Shown in pieces: positions 51,501 through 63,636 of a stretch of DNA of 64,000 nucleotides. Position numbers and translations under genes: made by a program. Each line of letters begins with the position of its first letter. Positions within the stretch are counted from its first letter, which is position 1. The notes under the pieces are model-generated. The model saw only the letters and a program-made list of their open reading frames with translations, did not search any database and was not told where the DNA came from. The DNA is from Styela clava (Eukaryota; Chordata; Ascidiacea; Stolidobranchia; Styelidae), in contig NC_135259.1 of NCBI RefSeq assembly GCF_964204865.1, positions 12,844,974 through 12,908,973 of the forward strand, in the 5' to 3' direction.

Positions 51501-54500
51501 CACAAAAATGCAAAAAATTAAAATTACGGAAAAATTTCAAATATATTAGGATGGAGTATTTCGATAGAAAAAAAAACACAGAATTGCGTAATATTTTAAA
51601 ATTGAAGCAGTGGGCTTGAAAATTATCCTGGGCTAATAGAGTTCTGTTTATTAAATTTATTAATTCTTCCCTGACATATAGGCTACTCTCTTTACCATCT
51701 CTTTTTTTTCTAAATTTTATGAAAAGATTTCTCATATTTCAATCTTTTTTAGGAACTAGTATCAGAAGTTTTGTTGAATTGTTTTTCTGACTTGAATGTT
51801 GAAACTGATTTGATTGTCAAAACCAAAGCTGTTCAGCTCATTGTCAACTCCTGTCTTCTTGCCAATGAAAAATGTCCAGAACTCTTTGCATCACTCAGAA
51901 ATGTACTAGATGGTGATTGGATACGGAGAGGTACTACTAACAATATAAATTGAATATAGTAAATAAAACTTAACCGAAAGACAGAAAATAAGGTAGCTCA
52001 ACCAACAGTATGTATGTCTATGAAGACAGACTCAATCAGGACAATGAATATAACCCGTTGTCATTGCTCATAATTGCACATCCTGGAATTGCTTACATTT
52101 TCAAGACTTTCGACCTTATCAAAATTTTATTTAAAGTTCAGTACCCGATTTATAGTTTATTGTTTTTTAAAATGCAGCTATGAACAGAAAATCTGAAAAG
52201 TCATCTTCCGACTTCTTAACTGACATTGAAGAATTAGTTCTTGGACTTGTCAAAACTTTTAAAAAGAAAATGCCAAGGTATAATATTGTTTTTATAGTTT
52301 TTGTCCCAACACAAAGCATAACCAATACTTGTCTGTATTTTTATCAAGGAATCTTTCTTATGGTGTTTGTTCAAAATATCTGGCAGTAGGTTTATTGTTT
52401 TAGTCTCTGGGAGGTATTTTCTTGTCAATCCTTAGGTAATGTACCGCACCCCGATTCAACCCTTTTGCGGCGACCCATCAAAGACCGCACCCCAATTCAA
52501 CCCTTTTGCGACCACCCATCGAAGACCGCACCCCAATTCAACCCTTTTGCGACGACCCATCGAAGATTATCTTATATATTGGTATGGTATACTCATGTAT
52601 CATTATTTAAACTTATCTTCTTTCAGATTATTTTATTAATTTTAATGGTTTATATTTTATAAAGTGCATATCCGTCAACATTTGAATATTGCATATAAAT
52701 ATCATTGGATAATTTTTTAAATAAAAATTAATTTTCGAATTTTTGTCAGATATCCAGGTACTCACACAGTTGAAGCGTTTAGCTTACTCACGTTATATTT
52801 GCAACTTTATTATACTTCGGATAATATTGAAAAGATTTCTAACTGTTTGACAAAAAGTAGAAAGAAGACTTTTGAATTGTTGCTGTCATTAAGAGCTAAT
52901 GAGAAAAAACAACTTTGCATGAAAAATTCTCAAGTGAGTCAATTTTTTTTTCTAACATAATTTCTAAGCATTCTCCAACTGGCTCTTATATAATTACAAA
53001 TACAGTGTTGCTATAAAGTCGCACACCAAGGTGAAAACCTAATTCCAAATATACAAAAACCTTGGAATCGTTCGATCTTGATTCTTGATACACAGTCTTC
53101 TCTGATTGGCGTACATAGACGTCATAATAGATTTTGAGTTTTACCCAGGTGCAGGGGTGTAACCCAGAGGGTTCTGAACTTTCAAATTGCCAAGTTTGAC
53201 CGAAACAGCCTGCGGGTCCAGACGTGGGAAAACGTGGGTCCTCGCGAGTTTTAGGGTCTAAAAAGTGTTTCATTCTTTGAAAAATTGCTACGATACAGGG
53301 AAATGCTTTTTTTTTACTTTCGAAATGGGGGGTTCTGGCCCTACCCCCCCCCCCCCCTCCCTGGCTATGCCCCTGCCCCTGATACACAACTTCATTGGCC
53401 ACCCTGTACAACCTCAGCCTTTCAGTGTTTGATTTATTTATGTTATATAATATTTTGTTTATGACAGAACTCAGAAGAAGAAAAATTCAGTTCATACCTT
53501 CTGGGTGGAATCCTAGTTCCTGATGATGAAGTCGCTGGTACGTTTGAATTTGATTATCACCGAGCTTAGCCATACATAAATATTGGCTTGTTTGATTGAG
53601 TGCCATTTTTTATCATTGTATCGATACAAGATAATTCTTTGGTATTTTATTTACTGTTGAGTAATTGGGTGTGGCTTGCTACGAAAAAAGCACCACACTT
53701 TCGTTGACTATTTTACTATGTTTGTGTAGTATAAAGAAAAAAAATTGGCGCTCCAGAAGTATGTGTACTATGCACAGGTGTAAGTAGGTGCAAGTATGCA
53801 AGTATGCACCTACTTTACATCAAGTTTTGTAAAGGGACTGAAACCTATGGGCAGGGGTATATTCACTTGGCCAACACAAACAGTCCCGAACTCGTAATAG
53901 AACTTAAATAAGGAAAATCTGAATACTTGAAAGATATTTAATTGTATGTGACTTTTTATTGTAACGAGTCCTCCAGATACATGAATTACTGAAAACATGG
54001 AATCCATCACTCACTGGGTGTTTACACACAATAAGAAACTAGTCAATAATAACTCTAATAATGATGAGCAAAAAAAATAGCAGCGATTCCAAATTTTTGT
54101 CATAGATTCTATTCGAATACTCGATTCAAAATGCCTTCTTTTATTTTAAGGTATCGGATATATTTCTATTCAAAGTATTCTTGAGTGCGTTTTGCTATGT
54201 TTGAAAAAAGAAACCTGGTGGCCTGTGCTCGAAAAAGTCTTTAAGGGATTATGTGGATTGCTTCAAAATAAGTCTATCATGATTGGAATAACTTCGAATC
54301 AAACTCGATACGTTCATTTAGAAGAGTTAACCATGGCACTTTGTTCTCTGATATCCGATAAAGAATTGGCCAAACGTAAAATACAGAATCTTCCTACCGA
54401 TTTTACAAGATCGGATATTCAAGCTTCTGTTCTGTCAGTATTATCTTGTCTCGTCTCGTATCATCAATGGTTAGAAGTTACTCGACAAAGACAAATTCTG

Positions 54501-57500
54501 AGGTGGGTCAAATATAATATACACCTTCAGTTCGATAAATGGAGTAGTTGTATGCATAGTAAGGAATCAAATAACAAATTCTAAAATTTGACAACAAAAT
54601 TAGGAAAACTGAATTGGTATAAAGCTCATAGAGAGTGTTGAATTTATTTAATTTTATAATCATCCATGCTTTCAGTTTGTCGACACATATGATGCAGTAG
54701 GATATTTGAATATATACCATATTTCCTGGCTAATAAGTCTACCTGGAAAATAAATGTACTATTAATATTTTTAGTACTAAAAAAAGATGGTTTTTCCATA
54801 TAGCCCCCCAATAAGACGTGCAAAATACTTCTCTGTTGGTCAGTTGAGTACTAATATGCATATAATTTTATATGGTTAGTTAGAACTAGGTCATGTTTGT
54901 TTCAGATGGAATTATACTCACAGACCTAACTATTCTTAACAATAGAGGGGTAATTTTAGCTTAGGGAAATCATTTCGAACAACCTGGTAAATAAAACTTA
55001 ATGGACTTAATCGATGGGAAATAGGTAGCCTACTTACTCTTAAGAAAGGGCCAACTTTATTTAACACTGATTCATAAGCGAATTACTGTTGTTTTGTTCG
55101 ACAGGTGTCTCGAATCTGGATTAACATCAAGATGTGCTCGTCTTTGTGTTAGATCTCTTACTCTTTGTTTAGCGGAGATGCCCAGAGATACGTTACTTCG
55201 TGTTTTGCCATCATTACTCCTTCGATTGTCACAAATGTCTGCTACAGTTATGATGGCGACTTCAGTACTTGAATTACTTGCCACCCTGGCACAACTGCCA
55301 GGTCTTTACTGTAATTTCGTCGAAGATCAATATATGAGTGTTTTTGCTGTTGCTTTGCAATATACGAACCCTTCAAAATTTTCAAAGTAAGTTACTTGAA
55401 AAATATCTGTTTTGTATTCTTGTTGTCTCCTAACAATAAAAAAACGAGAATCCAAGTTTCAATCATGTCTTAAGTATCAGCTCACTTTGTGCGCTCAGAT
55501 TCGATTTTCTTTGGTTAAAAAAACTATCAGCTATCTAAAATAGCAGGTTGTTCGACTTTTTTCATTTATCTTCGTATTTTTACTGTTAGTCTTTGTTCAA
55601 TTCATCAAAGATGTCATTGCTCGATAAAGAGTGTTTGTGATACCACTGAATTGATCCACTCATAAAAACATCCTTTTATTACATTAACCAAATTTAATAA
55701 ATTATTATGGATTGTATAACGATTTATAAAGGTCTCTATAAATATTATTTATGGTACATGAAATCAGATGGACATGCATAAAACAAGTATATCAAGAGGA
55801 TGGCCTTCATATTCTGAAACCTAGCTTGATTTTTGAGCATTCATAAGAAAAAAAGCAAGAAGTTGTCAAGCTTCTATTTATTGGGGAATTGATTTTTGCA
55901 TTAGACGATGACTGTCTAAGTCTAATTTTGACTCACCAATCGTGAAATGTTCTCATTTTTACTCGGTAAAACTTCGCCAATATAACTGAATTTTTGGTGT
56001 TAATCAGCCTTGTATAAAAAAATCTTGCTCGTATATCGTTATGGTCCTCATGATACGTTGAAATTTGCTTTTAAAGTGTTTTTATCTTCTTGTTGCTTTC
56101 AGATATGTTGTTTCTCTTGCGCATTACGTCATTGGTACATGGTTTTCAAAATGTAGAATGAGTTTTCGACCTGATTTTGTTTCTTATATTACTCGCAATC
56201 TCCACGCTGTCAATCGTCGTGGCACACAATCCGAAGATGGCTCTGTCGACATAATAAGAAACAATTTGATGGAAACTTGTATTGATATGATGGCTCGATA
56301 CACTTTTTCGAACTGTTCAGCGCAACCCAGACGTTCTCCACTAGCGAAGTTCCTATTTGAAAAAGGTGCCACTGCAACTTGGTTGCTAGGCAACAAATTG
56401 ATTACCATAACGACGAGTCGTGCCAATATACCATCGGAAAAAATCAATTCTTCATCTTTACATTCGAGTTCAAATGATTTACCATCGCGATGGCCGAAGC
56501 CAGCGAGCTCGTTTTTAGAAAGACAACTTTCTTCTGAAGCTCCTGGGAAACTTCAATCAGCTTCTTTCAGTGTTATGTCATCTTCGCCACGTCAGAGACA
56601 CAAATCCGGTGGGGCAGTGTTAAGGAGGTACTACAACTTTTACAACTCTTTCTATGAAATAAGTGCTTGTAGTTATGATAATCTATATATATCTTGTTTT
56701 ATTTAAAAAAGTCCCAACGAAAGCTTACAAATGTAATTGCATATTATTGAGAGAGATTATATATCTTATTACCCTCTTTTTCAGCATTAGGGATATTCAC
56801 TTAAATGTAACATGTTTGTCGTGAATTCACTTGACTATTTTCATTGAAAATTTGGGATTTTGGTCCCAGCAATTAACCCATTTCCAACTAAACCAGAGTC
56901 TGAAAATTTGAGTTTGCTATGCCCAAGTAGAAATATTCTTATTATTTTTGATTTCCACACTTGACTAAATGACTGCTCGTCTAGAGACGGAATGTGTTTA
57001 TCCTTGCTTACTGTAGTCTTCAACTAGGAATCTTACCTACATCACTGAATCTTAATCCTTCATTCATTAATTCCAGGTCTCAAAATATGTCTCCATTGGA
57101 AATGCGTTCATCTAATAACAGTGCAATATTTGGTGAGTGTTTTTCCATCACATTTTGCAATATAAAGTGAGATTTATTCGGAAGTCGAAGTAGGTCATTA
57201 AGGACAACTCAATCATGGACTTGATAGTTTAGGAGGTTGTAACTGACCAGTGATTATGTGAACCACCCTACAATGCAGAGGAATCAAATTTCACAGGGTT
57301 CAAACCTTCGAACTTGCAAGTGTGATGGCAAATTTGTTCCTGCACTCAGTGAAATGCACCAAATGTCAAAAACCTGAAACCAATACCTTTCACTTATGTT
57401 ACTTCTCCAGAATCTACGAAGAAAAGAATAAATTTTAATTCTGGTGCATCTGGTGATCCCAGATCCTCAGATATGCAGTATTTATTAACGGAAGGATGGG

Positions 57501-60500
57501 CAGAAATTTATATCAGACGTCCTTCAGGAAATACAGCTTGGTCTATGAGAATACAAAATCAATTGGAGTCTGTCACTGGTAGGTTTTTAAGTAGGTTGCA
57601 AGTCATTTTAACCACTCATTTCAACTGTATATGTAAGGAGATACGTTACTGTGAATTGTGATGTTAATTTAAAGAAGATAATCATATTAATTGAACTACA
57701 TTTTAGAAGGCAACAGTGTAGAAGATGTTTTGAATTTGCAATCATTTCTTGAGGAAATCAAATCGAGAGAAAATATGCACAAGGAACAAACGGTAAATTT
57801 AATATTTTTGAAATAATAACCTTTAAAATTTTCACCAGGGGTATGCATGACGTATTCCAGTATTTGCTATGATAGAGTTTTATCTTATAAAAGAAAAACT
57901 TGTGTCCTCAGATCAACAAAACTTGACCAATAAAATTTGCCAATTAAAATTAGCTCATTTCTATCAAGTAAAGTTACCTTTTACCTATCTGTTTTGCTGG
58001 TATGTATACTTGAAAATTGTTTCAAAATTTACGTTTCATTTACTGACGTCTCTGTCGCAAGATTATGCTTATACAGTGGAAACTCTACCTACGAAATCAA
58101 TTCGTTCCGAAATTTATTGCAATTTAGAGCGTATAAAATAGCTCTCATATACTATTTAGTATCTTTCGTAAGTTGGATATTTCGTATCCAGAGCCGTTCG
58201 TAGAGTTTCTACTGTATACAGCTTTTGACACGGTAGCACCAATCTTATAAAAAAGTTTTGAATGATGAAGACTATTAGTTTTGGTTGTACTATATATATG
58301 CTCATATATAAGTTGTATTATTTATACTTTAAGACCCCACTTCAGGATTCTAGTGTTATTGCGGAGGAATCTTTGCAAGAAACTTCTTCAGAAAATGTGT
58401 AAGTAAACCATTAATAAAGATATCCATATTCAATTGATTTCGTGCTTGAGAATTAATATTTGTAATTAGTTCAATTTCAATTCGGAGAAAATTGATGTGT
58501 CATGTGCCAAATTTTACGATGTCGAATTGGTTAATAAACATAATTTCAGTTTAAAAATAACAACTTTAGTAAAAAATAGTAATTCTGATTATATAAGAAA
58601 TTTTAATCATGAGCAAAGTGATGAAATGGAACAAATATCACATTTTAAAATTGATTACGTGTCCAGTTAGAAAGTAAAAACTTTGGTAATTCATTAATTC
58701 AAACAGTAGTTCTGATTATACATGAATTCACTGAAAAATCATCGAATTATTAAAGTTGATGTTAGTTTTTTTGTTTCCCCAATTATCAATTCTTATGTTT
58801 TTTCAGACTTTTTCCTGGTGATTACATGGATCTCACCAATACAACTAGAAAAAGAAGTTCCTCATCAACTTCAGATAGATATACTGGTAACGGTGAGTGT
58901 GAAGATAACTAATAAATAAATCTTCAAAACAATAATTAATCTGCGTGGGTACAGGTAGTGTAGATCAGTTTCCTCTAACTTTTTATGGCCAGGCAGGTTT
59001 TCCCACAATAATCAACAATGACGTTTGAAGCAGTGGTTCTCAAACGAAAAGCCGCGCTCCACAAGGGGGGACAGGGCAATTTTTTGAATCAGGGGGGGGG
59101 GGGGGGGTGAAGCTAATGAAAAATAAAAATAATTGTTAAATTCGATCTTGCCCGCCTTTTTTAGGATATTTACATTCCTTTATTTTGAAAATTTACGTTT
59201 CATCCACATATTTTCAACGTGTTTCTTGAATAAAACATACTTTCGTCCTAATATCTGTTATTTGGGTACTCATGAAGTATGCGCATTATGATGTCGCACA
59301 ACCTGAACCCTAACCTGGTACACAACCTGAGTTCAGGTTGTGCGCCATCTTGGTGCGCATACTTCAGGAGGTTCGTTAATTGTACCTCATTGTTAGCTAG
59401 TTTTTTTAAGGTTGGGCGCGTTGGGTCACTTGGGCGGTTGGGTCACTTGACAAATTCTAAAAAGATATCATGGTTTGAGAACCACTGGTTTAAAGTAAGG
59501 ATGAAACAGTTCCATGCTACGAAATAGAACAGAAAATGATGAAATCGAAGTCAGTACTCAGATCTGTTGAAGTTAGACTCGTCATTCAGAGTTCCATATC
59601 ATAGTTAAAATATCGGTAATATATGTTCCATATACTATACAGAAAAAACATCTGAAGATAAAGAAGAACTAACTAAAACAAATCACTCTGCATCTACATC
59701 ATATCTCTCACAATCATCACCGCCTTTAGTTCGTCATAGAAGCCATACAGTGTCATCTTCTAAGGATTGTGCTGCGGAAGCCGCAGCAGCTAAACGTGCT
59801 GCTGAAAGAAAGCGATCTGACTATGTTGATAATAAAGGTAGAACAGGTTTTACATATTTATCTAGAGAAAGAGAAAAGCTGTTAGGACATATAATCATCA
59901 GGACTGTTAATCATATAGCAAACCACAGCCTTTCATCCGGTTGCCAGTCCCTGTTTGGTATGGGATTAGTTAGCTAGTTATTTTTTTAATTTGAAATGCA
60001 TAGACTTGATGGTGAAGAAAACCATAACCAAACAGCAATGAGGAGTCCAGCAATCCTCTCGCACATACTTATTCCCCACAGGACAAGGACCTGCGAACCC
60101 ACGCAGGGTAATAATAGGTGCAGTGGCAATCGTATTCGCTTCTCCATTATCAACCAAAAATGGCCTAGCTATATTATGATGATCCCAACGCGTTGATTGA
60201 ACATTTAAAACAAAAATTTTGTTGCTGGAAATAAGGGCTTCCTCCACCATCACCTAACTAATTCCATAGCCGATCTTATCGATTCTTCTCCCTTCGGGAT
60301 AAATATGTTAATCCTATCTTGAATTTGTTAAAAGCTTTATTTTGGAGTGAATTTTGCTGAAAATTGAATACAACTGATTATGCTTTGACAGGTTATCATG
60401 GAAACACACTTGCCAGCTTAACAGATTATAGGACTGATGGTAAAAGTTTGAGCGGTGAAAAACAAGAAATGGAAAACGTAACCAATCGCAGACCTGGAAT

Positions 60501-63178
60501 AAATAGTCCATGCTTTGTATTCCTACAATTGTTTCAATCTGCTGTTTGTACAGAATCAATACACAGGTCAGATGCCGAGTCTTTTTTTTGCTTGGGAAAT
60601 TTGTGACGATCTGGGCTGGGCAATTCGAATGAATATTCGAATTGAATATTAAATTATTCGAATTGCTTCATACGAGAATTTTTAATGTCCGCCACCTTGT
60701 TGTTTTTTTTGTCCCATGAATTCATATTTTTTTCTAATTCATAATTTTTAAAATGCAATTTTGACATTTGAGTCTTTTGACTCTTTATTTTTCGAGTAAG
60801 TTATTGATGAAACATGTGTCTTTTTGTGCGTTAACACTCAGCGAACTGTCTGAGTGATAGATTAAGTGTTTCACTAATTTATGTATCTGGAGGACCAATT
60901 ACAATAAACAGCCGAACCTCCTGAAGTATGCGCATCAAGATGGCGCACAACCTGAACTCAGGTTGTGTACCAGGTTAGGGTTCAGGTTTTGCGACATCTT
61001 GGTGCGCATACTTCAGGAGCACCAAACAGCCAATACAACTATATGTCTTCCAAGTATTCGAGATTCGATTTGAAAAAAATATTCGGTTCGATTTTGAGAT
61101 CATCAGATATTCAAAAATGCCCAGCCCTAGTGACGATCAGTTTTCTTTGTGGTTTGGTATTACTTACTCATTAAAACACAACACCATGGATCAAGGAAAT
61201 CTATATTTATAAACCAAACACTTTTTTTTGATAAAATGGATGCAGTCACAGTGAAAAGTGATTTTTCTCTCATCTGAAATTATTTCGAAAAACCTATCAT
61301 ATATTATGACTCGATTTAGTCAGTTGAGACATATTTTATCAGGTGCTATTCCAACAGTACAATGTTCCCATTTGTAAGCCTATTAAATTTCGTTCCAGGC
61401 CTATACTATTACCTGCTACTCCTGGAATAGAGCGAGGTATCCAAGTTCTAGACAGAATACCTCCTTATGATACCTGGTCAACCGGTGTTGTATATATAGG
61501 ACCTGGGGAAGGAGGAGATGGATCAGCAATACTTAATAATCAGTGTGGATCACCAAGATATCAGGTATGTTATATTTGTTTCAATTCTATACACATAGTT
61601 TGAAATTGTCAGAATGTGCATGGACGTTCAAGTTTATAATCTTTTGTAATCAATAAAAAAAGTGTGATTTCAAGTAGGTCATTGACTATATGATGATATA
61701 GACTGAAATTAAAATTGATCAAAACCATATTTACCATGGGAATAGTTATGTACGAGAGATTTGCTCCAATAATCTCTGTTGTAAGGTTTTAACAAGGTAA
61801 AAAACTGAAAACATTAAGAAAATAGTCACTTATATTCTTTTGTTATTTCATTTCAGGAAATGTTGCAAGGTCTAGGTGAATTGGTCTGCCTTACCGAGTG
61901 TGATCCTGTGAGCACATACTTGGGTGGTTTGGATGATAAAGGTGAAGATGGAAATTATACTTATGTTTGGAGAGAGGATGTTGCTCAAATGGTTTTTCAT
62001 ATAACTACATTGATGCCAAATAAAGCTTCAGAACCAGGTTGTAAAACACGACATATTGGAAATGATTATGTGATCATTGCTTATGATGATGATAATGGAA
62101 GGTTGGTAGTTTATTTGATGTGTTTTACAATATTCTTAATCTCCAGTCTTAATAGGACTGGATTCTAGTGGTATAGAACAGGTGTGTGCAATATTTTTTG
62201 TTGGTGGGATCTAAAACCAACTTCAGACAAATAGCTGGGCCACTCAAATAATTTAATATTCCCATGTATACGACAAAATAAAAAATTCTGATTTCGCGTT
62301 CTTGCGTAGTTTGTTAACATAAGCTTTGACAGAAGTTGTAGCATAAACTGTCGGATTAGGATTTTATGCTTGATTGACAAAAATCTGAGTGGTGACAAGG
62401 AGCACACCAAATGGCTTGGCGGACCGGGTCAGGGCCTGCGGGCTGCTTCTTACTGCACACCCTTGGTACCGTATATAACTAAAAACAGTACTTATGAATT
62501 TGACTTAAACTAGCAATAAGTGGTACTATCCTGATATATGCCTGGCCGTTAATTTTATGTTTTCTGCAATCCTGTTTAGGTTAGAGTAGAATGGATCATC
62601 ATCTTGGATCATTACTTTGACAATTTGTGTAGTTTGTTACTACTTGAATTTCCGTGAGACATCGTTAGTATAATTTGCTGTGCTCCAGTCTTAGAAAAAC
62701 CTATTACAATGACTCATTTTAACCACACTTATATTTATGACACAGGTATGTTCCAGGTTGTGTAATACAAGGGCAATTTCGCTCTGCCGAAGTTGTGATC
62801 AGCCCTCTGGACCATGGTACTAATCATGTACGATACGTTTTTCACAAAGAATGTGTGGAAAAGGGAATCGGTTCTTCTTTAGGACCATGGCTCGTATCAG
62901 ATCACAGCCTGCCTGTTTTCGTTCGACAACTTGCGTTACATGCGAGTATGGCAGCTTTTGTTTGCCTTGGTGAAGGCCGAGGTGCTGCCGAGTACACATC
63001 TAAAACTTTAGCTAGACTGAAGCAGATCAAGCGTATCAGAACAAGGGCATCTCAAGAGGCCAATCAGGACACTCCAAATGTGTCTCCATCAGCCACACCC
63101 AAGCCAACTCGACAGGATTCATCAAGAGAAAGTGGGAAGACAACTAAACTTGAAGAATTTTCTGATTATGTGAGATAG
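45573..63178 (+). CDS. TSC2: Tuberin, Rheb GTPase-activating protein
   Basis: Catalytic subunit of the TSC complex; it turns off Rheb and so restrains mTORC1. Twenty-three exons: 45573-45896, 46770-47105, 48073-48255, 48885-49103, 49775-50029, 50993-51142, 51753-51930, 52178-52277, 52750-52933, 53468-53537, 54151-54502, 55105-55386, 56103-56627, 57077-57132, 57411-57578, 57707-57792, 58346-58398, 58807-58892, 59643-59837, 60392-60566, 61399-61564, 61857-62101 and 62746-63178, total 1606 residues (human 1807). The N-terminal HEAT-like region carries [14 protein letters not shown] and LLGTHLGHN; the tuberin domain carries MFVFAVALQ-like [15 protein letters not shown] and [14 protein letters not shown]. 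The Rap/Ran-GAP domain starts near [16 protein letters not shown], with the catalytic asparagine in HIGND (about residue 1450). An Akt-type site RHRSHT lies at about 1233-1238. The C-terminus ends LEEFSDYVR. Confidence 0.95.
46302..46711. mobile_element. hAT-type MITE, 410 bp
   Basis: In TSC2 intron 1. Ends CAGTGTTTCCCAACC and GGTTGAGAACCACTG; flanks CTCTAGGT (46294-46301) and CTCTAGGA (46712-46719) match at 7 of 8. Confidence 0.87.
49138..49320 (-). repeat. Dispersed ~190-bp repeat, copy 2
   Basis: In TSC2 intron 4. Reverse complement of the repeat at 21673-21862, with shared words GTACCAGGTTAGGGTTAG, CCAAGTGAATATA and GGCGAACAAAATTAGTTACC. Confidence 0.65.
49555..49640 (-). repeat. tRNA-SINE tail fragment, reverse
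   Basis: CCTAATCATATGGCAAATCACAG and GTGCATGGGAGTAGTTAACC are reverse complements of the SINE body modules. Truncated. Confidence 0.45.
50671..50941 (-). repeat. Short hAT-like MITE, copy of 16427
   Basis: In TSC2 intron 5, opposite orientation to 16427-16671. One end CAGGGGCAAACTACC, the other, reverse-complemented, CTGGGGTGAGCAAGG. No clear target duplication. Confidence 0.6.
52441..52566 (+). repeat. Three tandem copies of a ~42-bp unit
   Basis: In TSC2 intron 8. Unit contains CCCCAATTCAACCCTTTTGC followed by GACGACCCATCGAAGACCGCA-like sequence; three copies with few differences. Confidence 0.85.
53815..53930 (+). repeat. Dispersed ~190-bp repeat, truncated copy 3
   Basis: In TSC2 intron 10. 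Shares ACATCAAGTT-TGTAAA, TATATTCACTTGG and AACTCGTAATAGAACTTAAA with the copy at 21673 and lacks the CTGGTAC end. Confidence 0.55.
59031..59487. mobile_element. hAT-type MITE, 457 bp
   Basis: In TSC2 intron 18. Ends CAGTGGTTCTCAAAC and GTTTGAGAACCACTG are perfect inverted repeats; flanks GTTTGAAG (59023-59030) and GTTTAAAG (59488-59495) match at 7 of 8. Contains a long G run at about 59091-59107 and a nested 102-bp palindromic element. Confidence 0.87.
59269..59370 (-). repeat. 102-bp palindromic element, copy 1
   Basis: Inverted ends around TGAAGTATGCGCA / TGCGCATACTTCA with GCACAACCTGAA / TTCAGGTTGTGC further in and an asymmetric CCCTAACCTGGTAC core. Same length as the copy at 60918, opposite orientation. 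Confidence 0.8.
59880..60150 (-). repeat. tRNA-SINE, reverse orientation
   Basis: In TSC2 intron 19. Tail modules (AATCATATAGCAAACCACAG) come first and the head last; the reversed B-box GCGAACCCACGCAGGG lies near 60095. A separate plus-strand SINE tail (GGCTTCCTCCACCATCACC) follows at about 60235-60320. Confidence 0.6.
60611..61129. mobile_element. hAT-type MITE, 519 bp, exact 8-bp TSD
   Basis: In TSC2 intron 20. Ends CTGGGCTGGGCAATTCGAAT and, reverse-complemented, TAGGGCTGGGCATTTTTGAA. Flanks GTGACGAT at 60603-60610 and 61130-61137 are identical. A 102-bp palindromic element is nested inside. Confidence 0.88.
60918..61019 (+). repeat. 102-bp palindromic element, copy 2
   Basis: Starts CTCCTGAAGTATGCGCATCA and ends in its near-perfect reverse complement, with GTACCAGGTTAGGGTT in the centre. 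Confidence 0.82.
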
Positions 63179-63240
63179 TGCAACAAATTTAAGTCAGTGT
63201 TTACACCACGGCTGCGTTATATATATTTGTATGGATGCAA

Positions 63241-63246
63241 AATAAA
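63241..63246 (+). terminator. TSC2 polyadenylation signal
   Basis: AATAAA 63 bp after the TSC2 stop codon, giving a very short 3' UTR. Confidence 0.65.
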
Positions 63247-63293
63247 TTTGATTTGTGAAATGTAGTTTTAGAGAAGAGCTTTAGAGAAGATTT

Positions 63294-63636
63294 CTACTTG
63301 CCATTTTTATCCCGAGGTGATGAGAAGCTTGGGGCTCCGATCAATAGATTATTGCAGATTTTTGTTTGGCAATCCAGATCGCAAGGGTTACTCATTCGCA
63401 GGACACCTAATGAAGGGCAATCTCCTTTTAATTCCATAACATGCGCTGCTTTGTGTATCATGTCTCCTTTCACTTGTGCCTGATACCAGGTATTGGTAAT
63501 GCGTTCGACACGTATCGCTGATAATCCTTTGTGGGTACCGATGCGTCTGTGTATGGTTATGCGCAAGAGATTTGACTGAGTATGCACCTGGTTGCACGAC
63601 ATTGTGTGGTAGACGAAGAAAGCTTGGTCCCACCAA
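63294..63636 (-). other. Unassigned minus-strand reading frames, possible exon
   Basis: Two overlapping minus-strand frames (102 codons at 63294-63602 and 82 codons at 63388-63636) lie in a block that is less AT-rich than its surroundings. The first contains QVKGDMIHKAAHVMELKGDC and ends SPRDKNGK. I do not recognise either. It could be the last exon of a gene converging on TSC2; no polyadenylation signal was seen for it. The rest of 63637-64000 shows nothing I can name. Confidence 0.3.

Noticed and set aside
53146-53381. Possible MITE with C-rich right end in TSC2 intron 9
   Set aside because: End similarity (CAGGTGCAGGGGTG against CAGGGGCAGGGGCA) is low-complexity and no target duplication was found.
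62179-62465. Possible hAT-like MITE in TSC2 intron 22 (ends CAGGTGTGTGCA and TGCACACCCTTG)
   Set aside because: Ends are suggestive but the flanks agree at only about 5 of 8 positions, so it is not listed as a feature.
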